DNA of 31,242 nt from CAG-791 sp002449595 (GCA_946539855.1 CAMNHV010000020.1:1-31242); one strand, 5' to 3'; positions 16,050 through 23,704 are shown, counted from the stretch's first letter. Numbers and translations: made by a program. The notes: generated by a model from the letters alone, not told the origin.

Positions 16050-16925
16050 CTATTCAAGCACGATAAAACCCGCCTGCAGTCCGCGCTGTCCGTTCGTCGC
16101 GCGATGGGACCACAGAAGATCCGGGTTGCACTGCGTGCAGATGTCAGTCACGTCGATGTGCTCCGGCTTTACGCCTGCTTCTTCCAGAATGATCCGGTTG
16201 GAGAGGTGAAGATCAAGCTGGTACTTCTTTTCTCCCTGGACGTTCTTCTCATCCATGATCTCCGCCTCATGCCCCGGCAGCGCAGCGGCAAACGCCTCCG
16301 CGACGTCCCCGCTCACTTCATAGCAAGCGCGGCAGATAGAAGGCCCGATCGCGCAGCGCACGTCCGCCGGGTCCGTCCCGTACTGCTCCTTCATGATTCG
16401 GATCACTTTTTCAGCAATTCGTGCGGCCGTTCCGCGCCAGCCCGCGTGGCAAGTCCCGATCGCCTTGTGCACGGGATCCGCGAAGAGAATCGGCACACAG
16501 TCCGCCGTGAAGACCGACAGCGCGATCCCGGGAACATTCGTGACAAGCCCGTCAACGTCCGTGTATCCGTAGTCCCTCGTCAGTCCTCTTCCCGCATCTT
16601 CTTCCGTCACAATGTGAATATGGTCGGTGTGCGTCTGCCGCGTCAGCACGAAATGATCCTTCGGCACACCGAGCGCAGCCGACACTCTCGTGAAATTCTC
16701 CGCGACGTTCGCCGGGTCATCGCCCCGTGACGTCGTCAGATTCAGGCTCCTGAAGATTCCGCTGCTCACGCCGCCTTCCCGCGTTGTGAAGAAATGCCGG
16801 ATCTCCTGCAGTTCCTCCAGCTTCGGCGCCACAAGCACCGGGAGCGCCGTCCCGTCTTCATTCTTTAATTCTTTTGTCCGCAGCACAGGGCCGTGCCCCA
16901 TGCGCTTCCACTCAATCTTTACCAT
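16050..16925 (-). CDS. pgeF: PgeF/YfiH family multicopper-type purine nucleosidase-like protein
   Basis: This 291-residue protein starts at the ATG at 16925; a longer form would need a TTG at 16949 with no support. Family motifs are FFTTREGGVSSG, LTRQTHTDHI, LSVFTADCVPILFADP, GTCHAGWRGT and GPSICRACYEV, which supply the Cys/His metal ligands of the fold. The family was once called laccase or polyphenol oxidase. E. coli PgeF removes wrong residues from UDP-MurNAc peptides, and other members act as purine nucleoside phosphorylases or deaminases. The leader begins directly in the 61-bp repeat array, so its promoter must lie in or beyond the array. It is followed 12 nt later by the flavin-reductase-like gene. 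Confidence 0.85.
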   Translation of the reverse strand: MVKIEWKRMGHGPVLRTKELKNEDGTALPVLVAPKLEELQEIRHFFTTREGGVSSGIFRSLNLTTSRGDDPANVAENFTRVSAALGVPKDHFVLTRQTHTDHIHIVTEEDAGRGLTRDYGYTDVDGLVTNVPGIALSVFTADCVPILFADPVHKAIGTCHAGWRGTAARIAEKVIRIMKEQYGTDPADVRCAIGPSICRACYEVSGDVAEAFAAALPGHEAEIMDEKNVQGEKKYQLDLHLSNRIILEEAGVKPEHIDVTDICTQCNPDLLWSHRATNGQRGLQAGFIVLE

Positions 16926-16945
16926 CTTCTCTCGTTCCCAATTCG

Positions 16946-17347
16946 TCAAAATCAGGCTTGATTTTCACTCTCTCTTGAAATATCTCGCCTTTGTGTCAAT
17001 AGGCTTTCAAAAACAGGCTTCTTTTTCACCCTCTATTGAAATTTCTCGTCCTTGTGTCAATAGGCTTTCAAAAACAGCCTTCTTTTTCACTCTCTATTGA
17101 AATTTCTCGTCTTTGTGTCAATAGGCTTTCAAAAACAGCCTTCCTTTTCACCCTCTATTGAAATTGCTCGTCCTTGTGTCAATAGGCTTTCAAAACCGAG
17201 CCTTATTTTCACCCTCTATTGATATTTCTTGCCCTTGTGTCAATAGGCTTTCAAAAATAGCCTTCTTTTTCACCCTCTATTGAAATATCTCGTCTTTGTG
17301 TCAATAGGCTTTCAAAAACAGCCTTCTTTTTCACCCTTTCTTGAAAG
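16946..17347. repeat. Tandem array of 61-bp structured repeats (5 full plus 2 edge copies)
   Basis: The landmark GTCAATAGG recurs at 16995, 17056, 17117, 17178, 17239 and 17300, an exact 61-bp period. A degenerate copy precedes it (16946-16994) and the last copy is cut at ~17347. Copies are about 85-95% alike along the whole unit. The array is AT-rich against GC-rich flanks. Two stems recur in the internal copies: CTATTGA/TCAATAG across each junction and AGGCT/AGCCT around a 9-10 nt loop; both survive in the most diverged copy (17178-17238). The minus strand carries TTGACA, the -35 consensus, in every unit, but no good -10. The array fills the PgeF-GNAT gap and the last copy contains the GNAT stop codon. 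Confidence 0.9.
16948..16965. other. Perfect 7-bp hairpin in the edge repeat
   Basis: AAAATCA, loop GGCT, TGATTTT: a perfect inverted repeat found only in the degenerate edge copy, ending 23 nt before the PgeF start codon. In the PgeF mRNA it would lie in the leader and might affect translation. Confidence 0.5.
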
Positions 17348-17882
17348 TGGTGTACTGATCATTCTTGTCTGCCACGGAAAAGCCACAGGCTGCGAAAATT
17401 CTCTCAGAGGCAGTGTTTCCCCGAAGCACTTCAGCCGTCAACGTCTGCACGTCGGGGAAGATTTCCTTCACTTTTTCTTCCGCGAGGCGAATGATCCAGA
17501 AGCCAAGGCCGCGGCCGCGCAATTCCGGCGAGACGGCATAGCTGATCTCCGCGGACACGTGTCCACTTTCATCTTTAGAGCGGTCCAGCCGGAGCTGTCC
17601 CGCCGGCTGTGCCTCAGCCGCCTGCAGGGCGTCCTCGGAATTTACAGTCTCGCCAGGCTCCATCTTGTACATCAGGATCAGCTGCACCCGGTCCGGATCT
17701 TCCATCATGCGGGAAAACCACGCGAGATGTTCCTCCCACGGAATTTCCTCTTTGTGAAAAGAGTTTTCCCTCGTCACAGGGTCATTGCGAAGCCTGAATA
17801 AGAATCCGGCGTCCTCGGTCGTATTCTCCGCTCTTCTGAGATACAATTCACTTTGATCTTCTATTCTTGCCGATAATTCCAT
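17331..17882 (-). CDS. GNAT N-acetyltransferase (RimJ/PseH-like)
   Basis: This is a 183-residue GNAT protein. The early segment FRLRNDPVTRENSFHKEEIPWEEHLAWF is typical of RimJ-like and PseH-like sugar-amine acetyltransferases. The acetyl-CoA site is around RGRGLGFWIIRLAEE (~120-134), followed by LRGNTASERIFAACGF. CGGAG lies 6 nt before the ATG, and the gene starts 22 nt after the serine hydrolase stop. The last residues (TTFKKG) and the stop codon lie in the last unit of the 61-bp array. It might acetylate the 4-amino sugar made by the PglF/PglE homologues, filling the role of the missing PglD; general GNAT roles are equally possible. Confidence 0.8.
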   Translation of the reverse strand: MELSARIEDQSELYLRRAENTTEDAGFLFRLRNDPVTRENSFHKEEIPWEEHLAWFSRMMEDPDRVQLILMYKMEPGETVNSEDALQAAEAQPAGQLRLDRSKDESGHVSAEISYAVSPELRGRGLGFWIIRLAEEKVKEIFPDVQTLTAEVLRGNTASERIFAACGFSVADKNDQYTTFKKG

Positions 17883-17904
17883 GCTTTACTCCGAGTTTTC
17901 CGCC

Positions 17905-19380
17905 TCAGACTCTGACCCCAAGCGCCTCATACTCCACATCGCCAAACCCGACGTTGCGATGAATATGCATCCTGACGCCATGCTCCATCACGTCAAAGAT
18001 CATCTCATCCTCAAACGGCGTCTCGGTGTAGCAGAGATACAGGTAGAGCTTTCCGCCTGACACGAAGGCCTTCGCAGCCGCGTTCTCGAAAAGCCGTGGG
18101 GCGTGCGACCAGTCCTTTTCTCCGCGGAGCTCTTCGGAAGCGTTCGCGAAGCGAACCGGCGTCCATGCCGTATCGGAGAGCGGAACGCTGGTTGCGACTC
18201 CCTCCGCCGTTAGCACAATGTGGTCGTCTCCCGCCGCGATCGAGACTTCCTCGACCCCGAAAGGATTCTGCTGCATCGCGAACGTCCCCGCCATTTCCGC
18301 TGTCGGGACCGGCGGCTGAAGTTCCGCGCCTTGCTCTTCGAGGGCTGTCGTCATCCTGCGACCCGAAAGGGCTTCGCGCAGCACCTCGTCTTTCGCAGCA
18401 TCCGAAGGCAGCGTCTCCTCGTCCGTGACGGCGGGGAGGACGTTTTCCCAGAGGGAGGTCATGATGCGGTGCATCTGCTGCAGGCCGCTGTTCGCGACGA
18501 AGATCATGTCGCGCGAAGGCATGATGATGCAGTACTGGCCGAACGCGCCGTCGCCGCGGTAGATGTCGTCCGGCTCGCACTTCCAGAACTGGTAGCCGTA
18601 CCCGGACTTCCAGTCCATGGTGTCGGAGATGCTCGCGGAGTTGTCCGACCAGGGCGTCCGCGCCGCGCGGACCCAGTCCTTGCTGAGGAGCTGTTTTCCT
18701 TCCCACATGCCCTCCTGCAGGTAGAACTGCCCGAGCTTCATGAGGTCGTCCAGCCGCACGTTCAGGCCGAAGCCGCCCGTCGCGACGCCGGTCCGCGACT
18801 GCTCCCACCACATGTCGTCGCTCATGCCGAGCGGCGTGAGGAACTTCTCATACAGGTAGTCGAGGAGCTTCTTCCCGGTGACTTTCTGCACGATCGCGGC
18901 GAGCATGTAGGTCGCGCAGGTGTTGTACAGGAAGTGCGTTCCGGGCTCCTTTTCCACGTAACTCTGGATGAAAAGCTTTTCCCACGGTTCATCACCTTCT
19001 GCCGCATGAAATACAAACGGTTCCGTCACATGTCCCGTGTTCATGGTCAGAAGATGCTTGACGCGCATCTTTTTCATGTTTTCGCAGGGCTCGCAGGTGA
19101 GGTACTCCTGGAAGTAGTCCGTCACCGGATCTTCCACGCTCATGAGCCCGTCCTGCACCGCAAAGCCAACCGCCGTCGACGTGAAGCTCTTGCTGAGCGA
19201 GTACAGCATGTGTTTGTCCTGCGCAGTGTAAGGATCGTAGAAAGCTTCCGCGATCACCTTTCCGTGCCGCAGCAGCTTAAACGAATGAATGTGCAGGTGC
19301 TTCTGTTCCAGGTCCTTTACAAATGCGGCGATCCCTTCCGAGCGGACGCCGGTGTCTTCCGGTCTGACTCTTTCCCACAT
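17905..19380 (-). CDS. Serine hydrolase of the beta-lactamase/PBP-like family
   Basis: This 491-residue protein has the SxxK motif SLSK at 61-64 in MLYSLSKSFTSTAVGFAV and the second motif as YNT in FLYNTCATYML near residue 150, as in class C beta-lactamase-like esterases and peptidases. The catalytic domain fills the first ~310 residues; the C-terminal ~150 residues look like a separate beta-rich domain. There is no signal peptide, so a cytoplasmic esterase or amidase is more likely than drug resistance. GGAGGA lies 7 nt before the ATG, and a TATAAT -10 lies ~57 nt upstream, so the gene may have its own promoter. A glycan role is not indicated. Confidence 0.82.
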   Translation of the reverse strand: MWERVRPEDTGVRSEGIAAFVKDLEQKHLHIHSFKLLRHGKVIAEAFYDPYTAQDKHMLYSLSKSFTSTAVGFAVQDGLMSVEDPVTDYFQEYLTCEPCENMKKMRVKHLLTMNTGHVTEPFVFHAAEGDEPWEKLFIQSYVEKEPGTHFLYNTCATYMLAAIVQKVTGKKLLDYLYEKFLTPLGMSDDMWWEQSRTGVATGGFGLNVRLDDLMKLGQFYLQEGMWEGKQLLSKDWVRAARTPWSDNSASISDTMDWKSGYGYQFWKCEPDDIYRGDGAFGQYCIIMPSRDMIFVANSGLQQMHRIMTSLWENVLPAVTDEETLPSDAAKDEVLREALSGRRMTTALEEQGAELQPPVPTAEMAGTFAMQQNPFGVEEVSIAAGDDHIVLTAEGVATSVPLSDTAWTPVRFANASEELRGEKDWSHAPRLFENAAAKAFVSGGKLYLYLCYTETPFEDEMIFDVMEHGVRMHIHRNVGFGDVEYEALGVRV

Positions 19381-19436
19381 GATCCTGTCCTCCCATGTCT
19401 GCAGTAACTGTTGTTCGCCGGTGCGGCTTCCTTACC

Positions 19437-19442
19437 ATTATA
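19437..19442 (-). promoter_or_regulatory. Possible -10 box for the serine hydrolase gene
   Basis: The minus strand reads TATAAT, a perfect -10, 57 nt before the start codon. The hexamer 17 nt upstream (TCGCAC) is a poor -35, so the promoter is weak or needs an activator. Confidence 0.4.
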
Positions 19443-19471
19443 TGATACCTATGGAAGAAGTGCGATTGTGC

Positions 19472-19528
19472 GCGCAGCGATCACGAACTTGTCGGCATGG
19501 CTCATTGCTGCGCATAACGAACCATGCC
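19472..19528. other. Interlocked inverted repeats with pseudoknot topology
   Basis: Two perfect 7-bp inverted repeats interleave: GCGCAGC (19472-19478) pairs with GCTGCGC (19507-19513), and GGCATGG (19494-19500) pairs with CCATGCC (19522-19528). The order A-B-A'-B' with loops of 15, 6 and 8 nt is that of an H-type pseudoknot. It lies in the 214-bp gap between the dehydrogenase and the serine hydrolase, upstream of the TATAAT box. No known RNA family is recognised and no coding sequence is seen in this gap. Confidence 0.45.
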
Positions 19529-19594
19529 CCGAAGCAGCCTCCGCCGCTCCAGGGCACGTGATTCCTGTCGTATAAAGCTTTTCTTACTTAAAAA

Positions 19595-20911
19595 TCAAAG
19601 TCTCCAGTAATCGAACTCCGGCGCCTTGTAGTCGTCCCTGCCAAACATGCCCTTCAGGTCGACGAAGACCTTCGTCTCGTGCGCGGGATTGAAGAAGGCC
19701 GCGATGTCCGCCGGCGTAAAGTGCTCGAACTCCCTGTGCTTGACCGCGATGATCAGGGCGTCGAGGTCCTTCAGGTCTTCCATGCCCTGGAATTCGATGC
19801 CGTAGAGGTGCTTCGCTTCTTCCGCGTCCGCCGCGGGATCCACGACGATCGGCGTGATGCCGTACTCGCCGAGCTCGTTGTAGATGTCGATGACCTTGGT
19901 GTTGCGCGTGTCGGGGCAGTTCTCCTTGAACGTGAAGCCGAGGATCGCCACCTTGGCGTGGCGGACCGGGATGTCGTTCGCGATCATCTCCTTGACGAGG
20001 GACTCCGCGACGTACTTGCCCATGTCGTCATTGATGCGGCGGCCTGACAGGATGATCTGCGAGTGGTAGCCGAGCTGCTCCGCCTTGTAGGTGAGGTAGT
20101 ACGGGTCGACGCCGATGCAGTGTCCGCCGACGAGGCCGGGCGCGAAGTTCAGGAAGTTCCACTTCGTTCCCGCCGCCGTGAGGACGGCCTTCGTGTCGAT
20201 CCCCATCCGGTGGAAAATGATCGACAGCTCGTTCATGAACGCGATGTTGATGTCGCGCTGGCTGTTTTCGATGACCTTTGCGGCTTCCGCGACCTTGATC
20301 GACTCCGCGCGGTGCACGCCGGCCTCGACGACCAGCTCATACACTTTCGCGATGGTGTCCAGCGTTTCCGCGTCCATGCCGGAGACGATCTTGGTGATGG
20401 TCTCGAGGCGGTGGACCTTGTCGCCGGGGTTGATCCTCTCCGGGGAGTAGCCGATCTTGAAGTCGATGCCGCACTTCAGGCCGGACTCCTTCTCGATGAT
20501 CGGCACGCAGATGTCTTCTGTGACGCCCGGATAGACCGTCGACTCGAAGACGACGATACTGCCCTTCGCGATGTTCTGGCCCAGGATCCGGCTCGCGCCC
20601 TCCACGGGCGTCAGGTCCGGCGTGTGGTCGTCGTTGACCGGCGTCGGGACCGCGACGATGTAGAACTTCGCGTCCTTCAGGCGCGCAGGATCCGCCGTGA
20701 ATTCCACGCTGGTGGCGCGGATCGCCTCGTCGCCGACCTCCTTCGTGGGGTCGATGCCGCTGCGGTACTTCTCGATCTTTGCGGCGTTCAGGTCAAACCC
20801 GATGACGTCGATCTTCTTCGCAAACGCGACCGCGATTGGCATGCCGACGTAACCGAGTCCGATCAGCGCGAGTTTTTCTTCTTTGTTTACCAGTTGTTCG
20901 TACAGTCCCAT
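19595..20911 (-). CDS. wbpO: UDP-HexNAc 6-dehydrogenase, WbpO/TviB type
   Basis: This 438-residue protein starts at the ATG at 20911, which has GGAGG 5 nt upstream. The ATG at 20923 lies just before that Shine-Dalgarno and has none of its own, so I reject it. NAD site GLGYVG is at 18-23, followed by VAVPTPV, the family signature SPERINPGDK, and the nucleophile Cys265 in GLVGGHCIGVDPYYL. The KVAEAAKVIENSQRDINIAFMNE region fits WbpO/TviB (UDP-GlcNAc or UDP-GalNAc to the uronic acid) better than UDP-glucose dehydrogenases. The enzyme oxidises C6 in two NAD steps. With the WbpP/TviC-like epimerase it should supply UDP-GalNAcA. It has its own upstream promoter motif. Confidence 0.88.
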   Translation of the reverse strand: MGLYEQLVNKEEKLALIGLGYVGMPIAVAFAKKIDVIGFDLNAAKIEKYRSGIDPTKEVGDEAIRATSVEFTADPARLKDAKFYIVAVPTPVNDDHTPDLTPVEGASRILGQNIAKGSIVVFESTVYPGVTEDICVPIIEKESGLKCGIDFKIGYSPERINPGDKVHRLETITKIVSGMDAETLDTIAKVYELVVEAGVHRAESIKVAEAAKVIENSQRDINIAFMNELSIIFHRMGIDTKAVLTAAGTKWNFLNFAPGLVGGHCIGVDPYYLTYKAEQLGYHSQIILSGRRINDDMGKYVAESLVKEMIANDIPVRHAKVAILGFTFKENCPDTRNTKVIDIYNELGEYGITPIVVDPAADAEEAKHLYGIEFQGMEDLKDLDALIIAVKHREFEHFTPADIAAFFNPAHETKVFVDLKGMFGRDDYKAPEFDYWRL

Positions 20912-20916
20912 TCTAT

Positions 20917-20921
20917 CCTCC
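20917..20921 (-). promoter_or_regulatory. Strong Shine-Dalgarno that sets the dehydrogenase start
   Basis: GGAGG on the minus strand, 5 nt before the ATG at 20911. It overlaps the first codons of the alternative 20923 start, which favours the shorter protein. Confidence 0.75.
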
Positions 20922-20961
20922 ATCTGTCTTGATTGCAGCCCTCGAACCTTTTCTTAAACTT

Positions 20962-20970
20962 ATTATATCA
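20962..20970 (-). promoter_or_regulatory. Extended -10 promoter for the dehydrogenase gene
   Basis: The minus strand reads TGATATAAT, a perfect TGnTATAAT extended -10. Transcription would start near 20955, giving a ~44-nt leader. The -35 region has no consensus, as is common for extended -10 promoters. It lies in the 69-bp gap after the PglA-like gene. Confidence 0.6.
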
Positions 20971-20980
20971 GGTGTCCCCG

Positions 20981-22078
20981 TCAGTGCTGCGGCGCCTTGC
21001 GGATCGCGGCATTGATCTCTTCCAGATAATCCTGCGTCACTCTCTTCCGGTCAAACTCTCTCTGCATCTTCTCCCTGGCGCTCCTGCCCATCGCCGCCCG
21101 GGATGCCGGGTCGAGCGCGAGGAACTTCTGCAGCGCTTCGATGAGCGACTTCGCCGATCCCGGCGCGCAGCCAAAGCCCGTGATGCCCTCATCGAAGATC
21201 TCGCGGCAGCCGCTGATCCTCGTCGCGATGACGGGCCGCCCGGTCGCGGACGCCTCCATCAGCACGTTGGACATCCCCTCGTGGTACGTCGGGAGGACGA
21301 CGGCCGATGCCTTTTTGTAGAAGCCGTGCATCTGTGTCTGGAAGCCGAGCTGGCGGATCCAGCCTTCCTTCTCCGCCGCATCCAGCTTGTCCTGCCAGTC
21401 CTCGTCGCAGTAGCCGATGAGGTCGAACTCGACCTGATCGCTGTGCAGGGCTTTCGCAGCCTCGAGGAACTCGCCGATCCCCTTTTCCCGCATCATGCGT
21501 CCGACGTACAGAAAGCGGGTCACCGGCCCCTGCGGATAAGGCTCAAACGAGTGGGTCGCGAGGTTGACGCCGGAGCCCGTCACGAGGCGGGACCGGCCGC
21601 TCACCATGCCGCTGCGCCGGAACAGTTCCCGGTTCTCGACATTCTGGAACATGACGCAGGAGGCCTTCCTCAGTCCCTGCCGGTAAAGCGTTGACGCGAC
21701 GCTCGTGAGCAGTCCGCCCTTTTCAAACGCGCTGCCGAGCCCGGTCACCGTCGCGATGTACGGGATCCGCGCAGCCGCGCAGGCCATGCCGCCGTAGACG
21801 TTCGGCTTGATCGTGTACGTCAGCACGAGATCCGGCTTGTACTTCCGAAGCAGCTTCCGGTAGCGCGCAAGGAGGGCGAGATCCTTCACGGGGTTCGTGC
21901 CCCGGCGGCTCAGCTGCGTGCGAACGACTTCGCACCCTTCCTCCTCCAGCTCCTTCGTCTTGACCTCGTCCGGGAGGGACACGACGACCTTGTGCTCCTG
22001 TAAAAGTGCCTGCACAAGCTCGTTCCGGAAATCGTACAATCCCGCAGACGAGTTCGCGAGGATCATAACTGTGCTCAC
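20981..22078 (-). CDS. Family 4 glycosyltransferase, PglA/EpsD-like
   Basis: This 365-residue GT4 starts at GTG (22078), overlapping the ATP-grasp stop as GTGA. The N-terminal domain has TVMILANSSAGLYDFRNELVQ, LTYTIKPNVYGGMAC and VTGLGSAF, typical of the PglA/EpsD group that adds the second sugar (often HexNAc) to an undecaprenyl-PP-linked first sugar. The donor domain has FLYVGRMMREKGIGEFLEAA and EX7E in EGMSNVLMEA, then GRPVIATRISGCREI. Placement next to the PglC homologue supports addition of the second sugar. An ATG at 22066 (Met5) is a possible alternative start. The gene ends shortly before the dehydrogenase promoter. Confidence 0.87.
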   Translation of the reverse strand: MSTVMILANSSAGLYDFRNELVQALLQEHKVVVSLPDEVKTKELEEEGCEVVRTQLSRRGTNPVKDLALLARYRKLLRKYKPDLVLTYTIKPNVYGGMACAAARIPYIATVTGLGSAFEKGGLLTSVASTLYRQGLRKASCVMFQNVENRELFRRSGMVSGRSRLVTGSGVNLATHSFEPYPQGPVTRFLYVGRMMREKGIGEFLEAAKALHSDQVEFDLIGYCDEDWQDKLDAAEKEGWIRQLGFQTQMHGFYKKASAVVLPTYHEGMSNVLMEASATGRPVIATRISGCREIFDEGITGFGCAPGSAKSLIEALQKFLALDPASRAAMGRSAREKMQREFDRKRVTQDYLEEINAAIRKAPQH

Positions 22079-23043
22079 GCTTCCCTCCGGATCATCACTT
22101 CATTGTATTTCATCATCACGACGCCGTCCTCGTAGTCGAAGGCCGCGGGCGGATTCACCTCTCCGCGCAGGTTCCGCAGCAGCATCGAGGGCACGTCCAC
22201 CCCGCACGCGTACGCATGGGGATAGCCGCCGCCGAACCGCGGATTCACCTCGGAGAAGTACCACTTGTCGCCGTCCTTGAACAGGTCGATGTCGATCTCT
22301 CCGCGGAACCCCGCCGCCTCGACAAACGGAACGATCAGGTCAAACAGCGCCTGGTCGTGGACCGACACCGCCTTGTCCGTCTCGCCCGCGCGCATCTTGA
22401 GCTTCTTCTTCAGGAAGATCGCCGCGCACTTCCCGCTGATCATGTCCACGTACACGTCCGCGCCGTATTCCTGCCCGTTCATGAACTCCTGGATCATCAG
22501 CCCGTCCTGCTTCGCGAAAAGCACATCCAGCTCGCGATGGTTTTCCGCAACATGGATGTCGAGGGATGCGCTCCCGCCCTCCGGCTTCACGAAAACAGGG
22601 AAATCCACGCCTTCCTGCGCGTGGTCCATGTCAAATTCCGTCGGGTGAAGGTAGTACTTCGCCGTCGCGAGGCCGTGCTTCTTGAACAGCTCCGCGCACC
22701 TCGCCTTGTGCAGGCAGGTCTCCACCAGATCATAAGGCGAGATCATCGGCTCGCAGCCGAGTTCCCGCAGCTCGTCCGCATGCTTCGCGATCAGCGACAG
22801 CTCCGGATCGATCAGGGAAAAGCATCCCCGAATGTCATATTTCTTCACAATCCCAAAGATCGTCTGCATGTAATCGGGGGCGTCGATGCGCGGCACGATC
22901 TCGCAGGCATCCGCCTCGTAAATGGCCGGCGCGTAAGGGGAGCAGTCTGTCGCGACGACGATTCCTTCGCCGTGCATTGCCTCCCTGCAGTATTCAACTA
23001 CTTTATTGCGCGTTCCCGCGCTGAGGATGAGCAGGTTTGTCAT
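22075..23043 (-). CDS. ATP-grasp ligase
   Basis: This 322-residue protein starts at the ATG at 23043, overlapping the PglC-like stop as ATGA. An upstream extension to 23385 is Arg/His-rich, lies antiparallel in frame-shifted PglC sequence and is not real. The fold is that of carbamoyl-phosphate-synthase-like ATP-grasp enzymes: pre-domain NLLILSAGTRNKVVEYC, ATP-site FPVFVKPEGGSASLDI, and the metal and phosphate segment WYFSEVNPRFGGGYPHAYACG near the C-terminus. Such enzymes join a carboxylate to an amine through an acyl phosphate. In this place, between PglC and PglA homologues and with no PglD, it may attach an amino acid or other acid to the 4-amino group of the sugar. That role is inference. 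Confidence 0.82.
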   Translation of the reverse strand: MTNLLILSAGTRNKVVEYCREAMHGEGIVVATDCSPYAPAIYEADACEIVPRIDAPDYMQTIFGIVKKYDIRGCFSLIDPELSLIAKHADELRELGCEPMISPYDLVETCLHKARCAELFKKHGLATAKYYLHPTEFDMDHAQEGVDFPVFVKPEGGSASLDIHVAENHRELDVLFAKQDGLMIQEFMNGQEYGADVYVDMISGKCAAIFLKKKLKMRAGETDKAVSVHDQALFDLIVPFVEAAGFRGEIDIDLFKDGDKWYFSEVNPRFGGGYPHAYACGVDVPSMLLRNLRGEVNPPAAFDYEDGVVMMKYNEVMIRREA

Positions 23044-23690
23044 GCTGGTTCCTTCTTTTGCATCTTCTCGCGGCGGATCTGGGCGAGGTTGCCCTCTGCC
23101 GCATTCGTGTCTTCCGCGACGGTGTCGCTGTGCCCGAGGACCGTCTTGATCGTCATGATAATTACTTTGCAGTCCATTGCGAACGACAGGTTCTCGACGT
23201 ACTGCGCATCCAGTTCGAGCCGGCGGTCCCAGTTCACAAGATTCCTGCCGCTCGCCTGCGCGAGGCCGGTGAGACCGGGGCGCACGGTGTGGCGGAGCTG
23301 TTCCCGCTCCGTGTAATACGGCAGATACTCGATGAGAAGCGGTCTGGGCCCGATGAAGGACATGTCGCCCTTCAGAATGTTCCACAGTTCCGGCAGCTCG
23401 TCGATGGAAGTCCTGCGCAGCGTCTTTCCGAGCGGCGTCAGCCGGTCTTTGTCCGGCAGGAGCTTGCCGTCCGCGCCTCTCTCATCCGTCATCGTCCGGA
23501 ACTTGCAGAGCCCGAAGATCTTCTCCTGATATCCCGGCCTGTTCTGGTGAAAGATCACCGGCGAGCCGAGCTTCACTCTCACAAGAATCGCCGTGACAAG
23601 GAGCACCGGGCTGAGCACCACCAGCATCCCCGCCGCAAATATGATATCAAGAAGTCGCTTGATATATTTTCCGTAGATGCCCTGGGTCAT
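23040..23690 (-). CDS. pglC: Undecaprenyl-phosphate HexNAc-1-phosphate transferase, PglC type
   Basis: This 216-residue protein matches the size of the small monotopic phosphoglycosyl transferases. A single reentrant hydrophobic segment (~12-35, KRLLDIIFAAGMLVVLSPV) is followed by NRPG (50-53), CKFRTMTDERG (~62-72), the catalytic Asp97-Glu98 in SIDELPEL, GDMSFIGPRPLL and VRPGLTGLAQASGRN. These match C. jejuni PglC closely (DERG..G.LL.D, EYLPYY). It should move a UDP-diNAcBac-like sugar phosphate to undecaprenyl phosphate, the first committed step. It lies 14 nt after the PglE-like gene and is coupled to the ATP-grasp gene. Confidence 0.93.
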   Translation of the reverse strand: MTQGIYGKYIKRLLDIIFAAGMLVVLSPVLLVTAILVRVKLGSPVIFHQNRPGYQEKIFGLCKFRTMTDERGADGKLLPDKDRLTPLGKTLRRTSIDELPELWNILKGDMSFIGPRPLLIEYLPYYTEREQLRHTVRPGLTGLAQASGRNLVNWDRRLELDAQYVENLSFAMDCKVIIMTIKTVLGHSDTVAEDTNAAEGNLAQIRREKMQKKEPA

Positions 23691-23704
23691 ACGCTTTTTG
23701 CTTA

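Noticed and set aside
16050..16949. Laccase or polyphenol oxidase
   Set aside because: The motifs are those of the PgeF/YfiH family. The laccase name is an old label; characterised members act on purine nucleosides or cell-wall precursors.
16995..17300. Array of true promoters from TTGACA in each repeat
   Set aside because: The -35 match is perfect, but the hexamers at 16-18 nt spacing (for example AATAGA) match the -10 consensus at only about three positions.
16946..17347. CRISPR array
   Set aside because: The period is a constant 61 bp and the whole unit is conserved, so there are no variable spacers. No cas genes are in the window.
17905..19380. Beta-lactam resistance gene
   Set aside because: The SxxK and YNT motifs are shared by many esterases and peptidases. 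There is no signal peptide, so the protein would not reach periplasmic or outer drug targets.
19381..19594. tRNA gene in the gap before the serine hydrolase
   Set aside because: GGTTCG on the minus strand recalls a T-loop, but there is no acceptor stem or anticodon arm around it.
23044..23385. N-terminal extension of the ATP-grasp protein
   Set aside because: The added ~114 residues are Arg/His-rich, overlap the PglC-like gene in another frame and precede a start with a clean ATGA overlap at 23040-23043.
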